A DNA stretch of 64,000 nucleotides from Rhodococcoides kyotonense (GTDB lineage: Bacteria > Actinomycetota > Actinomycetes > Mycobacteriales > Mycobacteriaceae): contig NZ_LVHI01000002.1 of assembly GCF_001645385.1 (NCBI RefSeq), forward strand, positions 62,001-126,000, written 5' to 3'. Both the position numbers and the translations under genes were made by a program. Positions 42,864-51,915 of this stretch are shown here, one piece after another. The notes below the pieces were generated by a model, which made no database searches, was not told where the DNA came from, and was given only the letters and a program-made list of their open reading frames with translations. Numbering within the stretch: the first letter of the stretch is position 1; every line of letters starts with the position of its first letter.

Positions 42864-44075
42864 GTGACAGAGCAAGCCATGATCTTCGAGGCCATACGCA
42901 CCCCTCGAGGCAAACAACGACACGGTGCTCTGCACGGTGTCAAACCGGTCGACCTCGTCGCCGGGTTGATTCGCGAACTGCGAATTCGGTTCCCGGACAT
43001 GGACCCAGCCGACATCGACGACGTCGTGCTCGGTGTCGTGTCTCCAGTCGGTGAGCAGGGTGCGGTGATCTCGCGTGCAGCCGCGCTGGTCTCCGGCCTT
43101 CCGGAGTCGGTGCCGGGAACCCAGATCAACCGCTTCTGCGCGTCGGGACTGGAAGCAGTCAATCTTGCCGCGCAGAAAGTGGCCTCCGGCTGGGACGATC
43201 TCGTCGTCGCCGGTGGCGTCGAGTCGATGTCACGGGTGCCGATGGGGAGCGACGGCGGGGCGTTGTTCACGGACCCGACCACCACGTACGACCTGCATGT
43301 CGTTCCGCAGGGCATCGGCGCCGATCTGATCGCGACCGTCGAGGGCTTCACTCGTGACGACGTCGACAACTACGCTGCGGAGTCTCAGGCGCGCGCCGAA
43401 GCAGCCTGGAGCGCAGGGTATTTCGCAAAATCGGTCGTGCCGGTCAAGGATTTGAACGGAATCACGCTGCTCGATCATGACGAGCACCGTAGGCCAGGCA
43501 GCACGGCCGAGAGTCTCGGTCGGTTGCAGCCCGCGTTCGCCGCAATGGCAGCGGCAACCGGATTCGACGACGTCGCACTGCAGAAGTACACCGACATCGA
43601 ACGAATCGACCACGTACACACCGGTGGGAACTCGTCGGGCATCGTCGACGGGGCAGCCGTCGTGCTCGTCGGAAGTGCTGCGGCCGGGGAGAGGGCGGGT
43701 CTCGTCCCACGGGCGCGGATCGTTGCGACGGCCCAAGTGGGTAGCGAGCCGACGATCATGCTGACCGGTCCGACGCCGGCGACCGAGAAAGTATTGGAGA
43801 AGGCGGGACTGACCGTCGCCGACATCGACGTGTTCGAGCTGAACGAAGCGTTCGCGTCCGTGGTTCTGAAGTGGATGAAGGATCTGCACATCCCGCACGA
43901 GAAGACCAACGTCAACGGTGGCGCGATCGCGATGGGCCATCCACTGGGTGCGACCGGCGCGATGCTCGTCGGCACCGTGCTCGACGAACTCGAACGAATC
44001 GACGGACGCTACGGGCTGATCACTCTTTGCATCGGCGGCGGCATGGGCGTTGCCACCGTCATCGAGCGGATCTGA
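42864..44075 (+). CDS. Acetyl-CoA acyltransferase (FadA-type thiolase)
   Basis: A 403-residue thiolase: nucleophile Cys in [12 protein letters not shown] (about 90), NEAFASV, catalytic His in GHPLGATGA and second Cys in CIGGGMG. It cleaves a 3-ketoacyl-CoA with CoA. GTG 42864 has AAAGGG upstream. It is followed 10 bp later by the FadB-type gene, so the two should form a trifunctional beta-oxidation complex as in mycobacterial FadA/FadB. Confidence 0.92.
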   Translation: MTEQAMIFEAIRTPRGKQRHGALHGVKPVDLVAGLIRELRIRFPDMDPADIDDVVLGVVSPVGEQGAVISRAAALVSGLPESVPGTQINRFCASGLEAVNLAAQKVASGWDDLVVAGGVESMSRVPMGSDGGALFTDPTTTYDLHVVPQGIGADLIATVEGFTRDDVDNYAAESQARAEAAWSAGYFAKSVVPVKDLNGITLLDHDEHRRPGSTAESLGRLQPAFAAMAAATGFDDVALQKYTDIERIDHVHTGGNSSGIVDGAAVVLVGSAAAGERAGLVPRARIVATAQVGSEPTIMLTGPTPATEKVLEKAGLTVADIDVFELNEAFASVVLKWMKDLHIPHEKTNVNGGAIAMGHPLGATGAMLVGTVLDELERIDGRYGLITLCIGGGMGVATVIERI

Positions 44076-44085
44076 GGGCTGAGAC

Positions 44086-46287
44086 ATGACCAACACAGGA
44101 AGTGCCGGAAACATGATCACGTGGGAACAGGACTCCGACGGCGTCGTCGTTCTCACGATGGACGACCCGAACAAGGGCGCCAACACGATGAACGACCTGT
44201 ACATCGCGTCGATGGCATCGACCGTCGACCGGCTGGAGGCAGAGAAGGAGTCGATCACCGGCGTCGTGCTCACCTCGGCGAAGAAGTCCTTCTTCGCCGG
44301 AGGCGACCTGGACGACATGACGGCAGACCACGCGGACAAGGACAAAGGCGAGGTCGCGGCCGAGCTGACGCGTCGCATCGACGGAATCAAGAATGTTCTC
44401 CGACGGCTCGAAACCTTCGGCAGGCCAGTGGTGTCCGCGATAGCGGGTGCGGCGTTGGGCGGCGGATTCGAGATCGCGTTGCACACTCACCACCGCATCG
44501 CCGTCGACACCGATCGAGTACAGATCGGTCTGCCGGAGATCACCCTGGGACTTCTACCCGGTGGTGGCGGTATCACCCGGACGGTTCGGCTGATGGGACT
44601 CCACGCGGCACTTCCCGAGGTGCTGCTGAAGGGCGCACGTAAGTCGGCCGCCGAGGCAGTCGAGCTCGGATTGATCGACGAGACAGTCGATTCCGCGTCG
44701 GCGCTGATTCCGGCGGCCAAGACATGGATCGCACACAATCCAGATGCGACCCAACCCTGGGACCGACGCGGTTTCTCGATTCCCGGTGGCGCCCCGACCG
44801 ATTCTGCCGTCGCGCAGAACCTGCTCGTGCTGACGAGCATGCTGCGTAAGCGGACCAAGGGCGCGCCTGCACCGGCGCACCGGGCTGTACTCGCCGCCGC
44901 GGTAGAGGGCGCTTACGTCGACGTCGACACCGCCGACCGGATCGAAACGCGGTATTTCGTGTCTCTCATGACCGATCGCGTCGCCCAGAACATGATCAAC
45001 GCGTTCTTCTTCGATCGTGAGGCCATCGACCGGGGTCGATCCCGACCCGAGGGCTACCCGACGCTCGCGGCGACGAGGGTCGGAGTCATCGGAGCGGGAA
45101 TGATGGGTTCGGCCATCGCGTACGTGTGCGCGAAGGCGGGAATCGACGTGGTGCTGAAGGACGTCGACGTCGCAACGGCCCAACGGGGCAAGAACTATGC
45201 GGACAAACTGGAGAGCAAAGCGCTCGAGCGCGGGTCGACCAACGCTGCGAAGTCCGAAGCTTTGCTGGCACGAATCACGCCCACCGCCGACGCCGCGGAC
45301 TTCGCGGGCGTCGACCTCGTCGTCGAGGCGGCATTCGAGTCCGTCGACGTCAAACACGCTGTGTTTCAGGAGATCGAGAACGTCGTCGAACCCGATGCGG
45401 TGCTCGGTACCAACACCTCTCAGCTGCCCATCGGCGTACTCGCGGAGGGCGTGCAACGGGCCGAGGACTTCATCGGGATCCATTTCTTCTCACCGGTCGA
45501 CAAGATGCCGCTCGTCGAGATCGTGCGTGGGGCGAAGACGTCGGATGCGACGCTGGCCAAGGTCATCGATTTCGCGCGACAGATTCGCAAGACGCCGATC
45601 GTGGTCAACGACTGCCGTGGCTTCTTCACGTCGCGCGTGATCGGGGCGTTCCTCGACGAGGCGATGGCAGCCGTGGGTGAGGGCATCAATCCGATTTTCG
45701 TGGAACAAGCAGGTGCACAGGCGGGTTATCCCGCTCCGCCGCTGCAACTGATGGACGAGTTGACGTTGACGCTGTCGCAGAAGATCCGCAAGGAGAACGA
45801 GCGTGTGCTCGTCGCATCGGGAAAGACAGTGCGACAGCATGGTTCCGACGCTGTCATGGACACGATGGTCGACCAGCTGTCGAGAACAGGTCGCGCCGGC
45901 GGTGGAGGCTTCTACTCATACGACGACGCGGGCAAGCGGGCAGGCATCTGGCCGGGCGTTCGTGAGGCGTTCGCGTCCGGAACAACGTCGATCTCGATGG
46001 CCGACATGCAGGAACGCATGCTGTTCGCGGAAGCGATCGAAGCCGTCAAATGTTTCGACGAAGGCGTTCTGACATCGACGCCGGACGCGAACATCGGTTC
46101 GTTGCTCGGCATCGGATTCCCAGCCTGGACAGGCGGAGTCATCAGATACATCGAGCAATACGACGGTGGCATAGCAGGTTTCGTCGAGCGTGCGCGTGAG
46201 TTGGCTGCGCGGTATGGGCGCCATCTCGAGCCGCCGAAGTCGTTGGTGGACATGGCAACCGCGGGCGCCCAGTTGTTCAGGGTCTGA
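44086..46287 (+). CDS. FadB/FadJ-type bifunctional hydratase/3-hydroxyacyl-CoA dehydrogenase
   Basis: A 733-residue protein with an N-terminal crotonase domain (about 10-290; TSAKKSFFAGGDLDDM, ALGGGFEIALH, LPEITLGLLPGGGG) and a C-terminal NAD-linked dehydrogenase (from about 325; GVIGAGMMGSAIA, FFSPVDKMPLVEIVRG, VVNDCRGFFTSR). It hydrates enoyl-CoA and oxidises the 3-hydroxyacyl-CoA, passing it to the thiolase encoded just upstream. Confidence 0.93.
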   Translation: MTNTGSAGNMITWEQDSDGVVVLTMDDPNKGANTMNDLYIASMASTVDRLEAEKESITGVVLTSAKKSFFAGGDLDDMTADHADKDKGEVAAELTRRIDGIKNVLRRLETFGRPVVSAIAGAALGGGFEIALHTHHRIAVDTDRVQIGLPEITLGLLPGGGGITRTVRLMGLHAALPEVLLKGARKSAAEAVELGLIDETVDSASALIPAAKTWIAHNPDATQPWDRRGFSIPGGAPTDSAVAQNLLVLTSMLRKRTKGAPAPAHRAVLAAAVEGAYVDVDTADRIETRYFVSLMTDRVAQNMINAFFFDREAIDRGRSRPEGYPTLAATRVGVIGAGMMGSAIAYVCAKAGIDVVLKDVDVATAQRGKNYADKLESKALERGSTNAAKSEALLARITPTADAADFAGVDLVVEAAFESVDVKHAVFQEIENVVEPDAVLGTNTSQLPIGVLAEGVQRAEDFIGIHFFSPVDKMPLVEIVRGAKTSDATLAKVIDFARQIRKTPIVVNDCRGFFTSRVIGAFLDEAMAAVGEGINPIFVEQAGAQAGYPAPPLQLMDELTLTLSQKIRKENERVLVASGKTVRQHGSDAVMDTMVDQLSRTGRAGGGGFYSYDDAGKRAGIWPGVREAFASGTTSISMADMQERMLFAEAIEAVKCFDEGVLTSTPDANIGSLLGIGFPAWTGGVIRYIEQYDGGIAGFVERARELAARYGRHLEPPKSLVDMATAGAQLFRV

Positions 46288-46293
46288 GCTGAC

Positions 46294-48225
46294 GTGAGCG
46301 CCCCGTTCCCGCACCTGTTCTCGCCGATCCAGCTCGGTGGCATCACGCTGAAGAACCGGCTGGTTGCACTTCCCGCAGGCACGTCGATGGCAGTCGACGG
46401 CGTTCCCACACACGGAGACACCGAGCATGTCGAGCGATTGGCGGCGGGGGGAGTCGGAATGATCATCGGCGGCGCGACCGTCGTGCATCCCACGACGACG
46501 TTACGGTCCAGGAAACTGATCGAGGCCTACCGCGACGAGTTCGTCCCGGCTGCTGCGGCGAAAGTGGAGGCAGTGCATCGGCACGGCGCTAAATTCGTCG
46601 GGCAACTCTGCCACCTCGGACGCGAGTTCATCGGGGGTGAGTCGGATGCACCACCGTCGGCGCCGTCTGCTATCAAAACGGTGCGCGACGCGTACCCACC
46701 CCACGAGCTGTCGGCAGCGGAAATCGACGACATCGTGGAGGGATGGCGTGTGTCGGCGCGCAATCTGGTGGCAGCAGGTGCAGACGGGGTGGAACTCCAT
46801 GCCGCACATGGATACTTGCCTGCTCAGTTCATGTCGCCGCTCACGAATCGACGATCGGACAGTTTCGGAGGGTCGTTCGAGACCCGCATGCGGTTCCCTC
46901 GGATGATCATCGACGCGATGCGGTCGGAGATTCCCGCGGGATTCGTGCTCGGAGTCAGATTGAGTGGGGAGGAGGAGATCCCCGGCGGAATGGGGATCGA
47001 CGATTGCGTGCGGATTGCGGAGAATCTCGCGGAACTCGGGATCGACTACTTCAGCATCACTCACGGAACGCGCGGGAAGTACGTGAAGGATTCGTCGGGC
47101 GAGGACGCCGTTGCGATTCCGTCGGCCGCGCGTGTCAAGGCAGCCACCGGACTACCGACTCTCGTCGGGCAGCGGATACGGGACGCGGGCACCGCCGACC
47201 ACGCCATCAAGTCCGGACACGTCGACATGGTCGGCATGGCACGGGCCCTGATCGCCGACCCGGAGCTACCGAACAAATCCCGCACCGGACGTGTGGCCGA
47301 AATCCGTGGTTGCCTCGGCGTCAACCAGGATTGCAGGGCGTTCGACCCGCACCTGCACTGCGCGGTCAACGCCGAGATCGGGCGTGGTCGACACGTCGAC
47401 GTCGGCAAGCGAGCCCGAAAATCGAAAGAAGTCTTCGTGATCGGCGGTGGCCCCGCTGGTCTCGAAGCCGCTCGGGTGGCGGCGGGGCGAGGGCACCGCG
47501 TGACCGTGTTCGAACAGGACAAGGTCTTGGGCGGTTCCGTCCGTGTGGCGGCATCGGCTCCTCGTCGTGCGACGTTGATCGACATCGTCGATTACCTCGA
47601 GCGCGAGCTGAGAAGGCTGAAAGTCGAAGTGAATCTGTCGGCGGGGATCGGCTCCGGCGATCTCGACGACATCCGTTCTGCCGCAGATCACGTCGTCGTG
47701 GCGATCGGTTCGCGTCCCGCGGGGCTGACCCCAGTACTGCAGCAGCGGACCGCGTTCACGGTCGACGACGTTCTGCTCGGCCGAGTTCCTGCCGCGCCCG
47801 GCCGAGTCGTGGTGTTCGACGACGGCGACGGATTCTGGCCTGCGTACAGCGCAGCCGAGGCGTTGGCGCAGCGGGGATGGGACGTCACGTTCGCCACCGC
47901 GCTCACAGCGCTTGCCTCTCGTGTTCCGCCCGAGAGTGCAGGCCCGCTGCTCGTTCGATTGGGAAGCGCGGGTGTAGATTTCAAGATCGCCCACGCCCTC
48001 GATGTGCCCGACGACTTGACCGCTCCCGTGACGCTGCGTCCGGTGTTCGGAACCGGCGATCTGACGTACGAGGACATCGCGGTCGTTTGGCACGGACCTC
48101 GGGTTGCAGTGCCACCGTGGGGATTCGAACGCAGCGACACTGTCAGCATCATCGGAGACTGCGTCACGCCACGACGGATTTCCCATGCGATCGCCGAGGG
48201 GTACCGGGCGGGCGCGGAATTGTAG
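46294..48225 (+). CDS. Old-yellow-enzyme/2,4-dienoyl-CoA reductase homologue
   Basis: A 643-residue flavoprotein: N-terminal FMN TIM barrel (about 1-335; HLGREFIGG, ELHAAHGYLPAQFMSPLTNRR is split by a hinge) and C-terminal FAD/NAD domain (VIGGGPAGLEAARVAAGRGH at about 385). Between them the 4Fe-4S cysteine motif is abnormal: CLGVNQDC...C, where the usual CxxCxxxC has Val for the second Cys. Family members reduce 2,4-dienoyl-CoA, enones or bile-acid/steroid rings. GTG start 6 bp after the FadB stop. It would remove double bonds that block beta-oxidation or saturate a ring. Confidence 0.88.
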   Translation: MSAPFPHLFSPIQLGGITLKNRLVALPAGTSMAVDGVPTHGDTEHVERLAAGGVGMIIGGATVVHPTTTLRSRKLIEAYRDEFVPAAAAKVEAVHRHGAKFVGQLCHLGREFIGGESDAPPSAPSAIKTVRDAYPPHELSAAEIDDIVEGWRVSARNLVAAGADGVELHAAHGYLPAQFMSPLTNRRSDSFGGSFETRMRFPRMIIDAMRSEIPAGFVLGVRLSGEEEIPGGMGIDDCVRIAENLAELGIDYFSITHGTRGKYVKDSSGEDAVAIPSAARVKAATGLPTLVGQRIRDAGTADHAIKSGHVDMVGMARALIADPELPNKSRTGRVAEIRGCLGVNQDCRAFDPHLHCAVNAEIGRGRHVDVGKRARKSKEVFVIGGGPAGLEAARVAAGRGHRVTVFEQDKVLGGSVRVAASAPRRATLIDIVDYLERELRRLKVEVNLSAGIGSGDLDDIRSAADHVVVAIGSRPAGLTPVLQQRTAFTVDDVLLGRVPAAPGRVVVFDDGDGFWPAYSAAEALAQRGWDVTFATALTALASRVPPESAGPLLVRLGSAGVDFKIAHALDVPDDLTAPVTLRPVFGTGDLTYEDIAVVWHGPRVAVPPWGFERSDTVSIIGDCVTPRRISHAIAEGYRAGAEL

Positions 48226-48274
48226 TCGAATCATTCGTTGGGACTCTATGTTCCGAGATCGAAGGGCAGAATCG

Positions 48275-49312
48275 ATGAAAGTGGTTCCACGAGTTCTCTT
48301 GTCAGTGACAATGCTGTGTCTCGCAGTTGCGGGCACATCGTGTGGCCAGTCGCAAGCATCCGGTCCCGTCGAGGGTAGTTGGGAGGATATCGTCGCAGCG
48401 GCGAAGGAGGAGGGAAGCGTCCAGTTGTATTCGACGCAGCACCCGGAGAACCTGGAGGCGCTGAAAGTCGCTTTCGACGAGGCGTATCCGGGGATACAGC
48501 TCGAATTCACCCGTGGCTCCGACGTCGAGATGAACCCACGCGTCGAGACCGAAAATCGAACGGGGCGCGGCACCGCCGACGTGCACATGTCCTCGGATCC
48601 GGCGTGGGTCTCGGCGGCAGCGGAGTCGGGTGACTACTCGACTGCCTTCGTCGGGCCTGCGTTCGACGATCCTGCGTACGAGCGCAATCGAAGTGTTCTG
48701 GGCGACACCATGTTCCTGACGAGCGCCGCGGTCTTCGCACTCGGGTGGAACTCGAGCGCGCTGCCCGACGGGCTGCGGACTCCGGACGACATCCTCGATC
48801 CGGCACTGACCGGCCGCATCGGCGTGACGAATCCCGCAGGATTCGCAGCCGTCGTCGATCAATATCAGTTCTTCGACGAGAACTGGGTCGGAGGAGATTT
48901 CGACGCACGTCTGGCCGCGCTGCAACCACGTATCTACCCCGGCGCGTTGGCCATCGCGCAAGCTCTCGCGTCAGGAGAGATCGTCGCATCGCCCATGGTG
49001 CAGCCGCTCGTGCGCGAGATGGATGCCGGTGCGCCGGTGGGGTGGGCTCTGCCCGATCCGGCATGGGGAACGCCCTGGTACTCCCATGTTCTGTCGTCGG
49101 CGCCACATCCCAACGCGGCTCAGGTGCTCGCGAACTTCATGGTGTCTCGGGAGGGCCAGGTCGCGTTGTCGAAAGGGTACGCAAGTGCCCTCCCCGACAT
49201 CCCGGGCGCGGTGGCCAGGGCTCAGGACATCCCGATGCCCGACACGGCCGCACTGACATCCGAGGCCATCGCGCAGTTTCAGGAGCGATGGGAGCAAGAC
49301 TTCGTGAAGTGA
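48275..49312 (+). CDS. ABC substrate-binding lipoprotein, paralogue of the 23170 gene
   Basis: A 345-residue lipoprotein (lipobox GTSC, Cys23) of the same family and exactly the same length as the receptor at 23170, sharing long stretches such as SGPVEGSW, NPRVETENRTG, ALPDIPGAVARAQDI and PNAAQVLANFMV. It has no ATPase or permease beside it, so it probably docks on the permease at 26188. Differences in the lobe-hinge (YRYYSQTYGEDYW versus YQFFDENWVGGDF) suggest a different or wider ligand range. GAAGGGC precedes ATG 48275. It ends the plus-strand beta-oxidation operon. Confidence 0.9.
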   Translation: MKVVPRVLLSVTMLCLAVAGTSCGQSQASGPVEGSWEDIVAAAKEEGSVQLYSTQHPENLEALKVAFDEAYPGIQLEFTRGSDVEMNPRVETENRTGRGTADVHMSSDPAWVSAAAESGDYSTAFVGPAFDDPAYERNRSVLGDTMFLTSAAVFALGWNSSALPDGLRTPDDILDPALTGRIGVTNPAGFAAVVDQYQFFDENWVGGDFDARLAALQPRIYPGALAIAQALASGEIVASPMVQPLVREMDAGAPVGWALPDPAWGTPWYSHVLSSAPHPNAAQVLANFMVSREGQVALSKGYASALPDIPGAVARAQDIPMPDTAALTSEAIAQFQERWEQDFVK

Positions 49313-49322
49313 GCTTTGTCGC

Positions 49323-49350
49323 GCTAACAGTTAGTGCACTAACTATTAGC
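49323..49350. promoter_or_regulatory. MarR/OhrR operator
   Basis: A 28-bp near-perfect palindrome centred on GTTAGTG|CACTAAC (49330-49343) with outer GCTAA/TTAGC arms. It ends 2 bp before the MarR start and would give autorepression. Confidence 0.75.
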
Positions 49351-49352
49351 GT

Positions 49353-49826
49353 ATGCTCGAACGCGTGACTTCCACTGCTACCGATCCGCTGGCGCTCGAC
49401 CGTCAGGTCTGCTTCGCCCTGGCGGTCACCAATCGGACCGTTCTGGCCGTGTACCGGCCGTTGCTCGAACCGATGGGGCTGACGCACCCCCAGTACTTGG
49501 TCATGCTCGCACTGTGGGAGCAGTCCCCGCGCTCGGTCAAGAACATCGGTGCCGCTCTTCACCTCGACTCGCCGACGCTGTCGCCGCTGCTGAAGAGGCT
49601 GGAGGGCAACGGTCTCGTCGAACGCACCCGGAGCCAGGCCGACGAAAGGCAGCTGGCCGTCGCGCTCACGGAGAAGGGTGTCGCGCTGCGGACCCAGGCC
49701 GAGGGCATTCCCGGTGCAGTTGTCGCCAAGCTCGGAGTCGACATGTCCGAACTGGAAGAACTCCACGGAGTCCTCACTCGCATCAACGCTGCAGCACTGG
49801 CTGCCGACCGATCGGACCAGGTATGA
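49353..49826 (+). CDS. MarR-family regulator, OhrR-like
   Basis: A 157-residue winged-helix regulator. LDRQVCFALAVTNR near residue 14-27 places a Cys where OhrR proteins carry the peroxide-sensing thiol; the DNA-binding helix is IGAALHLDSPTLSPLLKRLEGNGLVERTR split over two helices. It would sense organic peroxides or a small electrophile. No ohr gene is adjacent. It overlaps the DUF5313 gene by 4 bp. ATG 49353 looks leaderless; GTG 49365 is an alternative. Confidence 0.88.
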   Translation: MLERVTSTATDPLALDRQVCFALAVTNRTVLAVYRPLLEPMGLTHPQYLVMLALWEQSPRSVKNIGAALHLDSPTLSPLLKRLEGNGLVERTRSQADERQLAVALTEKGVALRTQAEGIPGAVVAKLGVDMSELEELHGVLTRINAAALAADRSDQV

Positions 49827-50218
49827 ACAACAAGGCGGCACGCACCAAGCCCACCTTCTTCCAATGGCTCGGTTACGTGATCTTCGGGAGGAAACTTCCG
49901 CTTTCGATGCAGGAGTGGGTGCGCAACGACCTGGTCGGTAAAGGAGCGGTTCCTCGCCACCTGTTCCGGTCCTTGCTGCCCTTCACGCCCATCTTCGTCG
50001 GGTTTCTCGTGCTGTTCCCCGGCCCGCTGTGGTTGAGGGGTGCGATGGTGCTCTTGAGCGTTCTGCTCGCCCTCTTCTACACCGCGGCGTTCATGGAGCT
50101 CAATCGCGCGCGTCGCCTCGAGCTACACGGGTTGCCCCGTGACCTGCAGAGCGACCGCAGGCGACGAGACATCGATTCGCAGCGCGCGCGATACGAAGCT
50201 CAGTATCCGCATCACTGA
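49823..50218 (+). CDS. DUF5313 membrane protein
   Basis: A 131-residue actinobacterial membrane protein: FFQWLGYVIFGRKLP, WVRNDLVGKGAVPRHL, then two membrane helices (about 52-90) and a basic tail beginning RARRLELHGLP. The family is common in mycolate-containing actinobacteria; its role is unknown. It is translationally coupled to the MarR gene. Confidence 0.85.
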   Translation: MNNKAARTKPTFFQWLGYVIFGRKLPLSMQEWVRNDLVGKGAVPRHLFRSLLPFTPIFVGFLVLFPGPLWLRGAMVLLSVLLALFYTAAFMELNRARRLELHGLPRDLQSDRRRRDIDSQRARYEAQYPHH

Positions 50219-50233
50219 ACCAGCACGAAGACA

Positions 50234-50267
50234 GGTCCCGACGGCGGACGCCGTCGGGACCGGTTTT
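50234..50267 (+). terminator. Rho-independent-like terminator
   Basis: A perfect 12-bp stem GGTCCCGACGGC/GCCGTCGGGACC with a GGAC loop, then GGTTTTG. It closes the MarR-DUF5313 unit before the convergent oxidoreductase gene. Confidence 0.85.
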
Positions 50268-50285
50268 GTGGCGACCTGGTGAGAT

Positions 50286-51305
50286 CTACCGCCACCCGAG
50301 GGCAGGTGCCACGTCGCGGAGCAACGACTCCATGACGTGAGCGCAGTAATCCACACCGAGCTGATTGGGAACCGTCAGCAACAGCGTGTCGGCGGCAGCG
50401 ATCGCTTCGTCCTCGGCCAGCTGCGCGATCAGCTTGTCGGGTTCGCCCGCGTACGTCTTACCGAAACGTGCCTTGCCGCCGTCGAGGTATCCGACCTGGT
50501 CACTGCTGCCGCCTTCACGACCGAAGTATGCCCGGTCGACGTCGTCGACGATCGGAAAAATGCTACGGCTCACCGAGACTCGCGGCTCGAATGTGTGCTG
50601 GGTGTCCGCCCAACGCTTACGGAAGCGCTCGATCTGCTCGGCCTGCAGCTGATGGAACGGCACACCCGTGTCCTCGCTCAATAATGTCGAACTCATCAAG
50701 TTCATGCCGTTGTCCGCGGCCCACTCGGCGGTCTGACGCGTACCGGCACCCCACCAGATACGCTCCCGGAGGCCGGGGGAGTGTGGCTCGAGGCGCAGAA
50801 GGCCCGGCGGGTTGGGGAACATCGGGCGTGGGTTCGGTTTCGCGAACCCTTCACCTCGGAGCAGGTCTAGGAAGACGCGCGTATTCTCTCGTGCCATCTC
50901 CGCATGGTCGGCACCATCGGCAGGAACATGTCCGAAATGACGGTAGCCCTCGACGACCTGCTCCGGCGATCCTCGGCTGATGCCGAGCTGCAGCCTGGAT
51001 CCCGAGATCAGATCGGCTGATCCGGCGTCCTCCACCATGTAGTGGGGGTTCTCGTAGCGCATGTCGATGACGCCGGTACCGATCTCGATCCGGTTCGTCT
51101 TCGCGCCTACCGCTGCCAACAGCGGAAACGGGGACGACAACTGGTTGGCGAAGTGGTGCACCCGGTAGTAGGCGCCGTCGGCACCCAACTCCTCGGCAGC
51201 GACCGCGAGGTCGATCGACTGCAACAGGACGTCCGACGCCGATCGCGTCTGCGATCCAGGCGCCGACGACCAGTGGCCGAACGACAGGAATCCGATGTTC
51301 TTCAT
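50286..51305 (-). CDS. Luciferase-like (LLM) flavin-dependent oxidoreductase
   Basis: A 339-residue TIM-barrel oxidoreductase of the bacterial luciferase/F420 superfamily: MKNIGFLSFGHW, LAVAAEELGADGAYYRVHHF, RIEIGTGVIDMRYENP, RLQLGISRGSPEQV. It probably uses FMN or F420. ATG 51305 matches the family N-terminus; ATG 51329 has a better ribosome binding site (GGGGA) and adds eight residues. The substrate is unknown. It stands alone. Confidence 0.88.
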   Translation of the reverse strand: MKNIGFLSFGHWSSAPGSQTRSASDVLLQSIDLAVAAEELGADGAYYRVHHFANQLSSPFPLLAAVGAKTNRIEIGTGVIDMRYENPHYMVEDAGSADLISGSRLQLGISRGSPEQVVEGYRHFGHVPADGADHAEMARENTRVFLDLLRGEGFAKPNPRPMFPNPPGLLRLEPHSPGLRERIWWGAGTRQTAEWAADNGMNLMSSTLLSEDTGVPFHQLQAEQIERFRKRWADTQHTFEPRVSVSRSIFPIVDDVDRAYFGREGGSSDQVGYLDGGKARFGKTYAGEPDKLIAQLAEDEAIAAADTLLLTVPNQLGVDYCAHVMESLLRDVAPALGWR

Positions 51306-51348
51306 GCCCCGTTGAACGTTCAACCGCATACGGTCATTCCCCGCGCTG

Positions 51349-51651
51349 TCACGGAGGCAGAACGAGCAGAAGAAAACCGGCTCCCGCCACCATTCCCGAG
51401 GCACCGATCGCTATCGCGATCGCCACGTCCGCCCGCTCCGGAGCGTCTGCCGCCTCCGGTCCCTGCGTCGACCACACCGCGCCCGCCACGGCGAGCGCGC
51501 CCAGGACGATGCCGATCCCGAAAGCCCAGAACGTCACGATGGACATCGCGCCTGCCATGAACGACCAGTCGATCCCCGCCTGGCGGGACCGAGGAGCGCG
51601 TGTTCTGACATCGTGTGATCTATTGTTGCGAATTCTCCACCGGCGTAACAT
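51349..51651 (-). CDS. Small two-helix membrane protein (tentative)
   Basis: A 100-residue frame with two hydrophobic helices (IVTFWAFGIGIVLGALAVAG and AIAIGASGMVAGAGFLLLVL) and a Pro-Pro end. The basic first 30 residues are less convincing, and ATG 51558 could be the start. Not recognised. It lies between the LLM gene and a non-coding stretch. Confidence 0.4.
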   Translation of the reverse strand: MLRRWRIRNNRSHDVRTRAPRSRQAGIDWSFMAGAMSIVTFWAFGIGIVLGALAVAGAVWSTQGPEAADAPERADVAIAIAIGASGMVAGAGFLLLVLPP

Positions 51652-51915
51652 CTTTCGTCATTCCTCGTGTGCGAGCACAGGACAGAAGACTCGTCCATCG
51701 GATGTCGAACCCCATGGCCACCCCCGTCGCCTCGGCGAGCGTCGAAAGGGAAAGCTCGGTGCGTTCGCGACGCTCGTTCGGTCTTCCCATTGTGGTCCTC
51801 GCCCGGGAACGATGTCAGTCGGTTCGGCATACCGGGAAGAATTCTTTCGCCAACTCGCCGACCGCATAGGGCAGGCGTGGGCCGCAGGCTCACGACGGGG
51901 TGAGACAATTCTCCG
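51652..51915. other. 264-bp stretch without a convincing gene
   Basis: Short frames on both strands have no recognisable content or ribosome binding site. It should contain the promoter of the RsbQ-RsbP unit; no clear -35/-10 pair was picked out. Confidence 0.5.

Noticed and set aside
48226-48274. CGAATCATTCG before the second receptor gene as another island operator
   Set aside because: The spacer is 3 bp instead of 5 and it lies inside an operon, so it was not counted.
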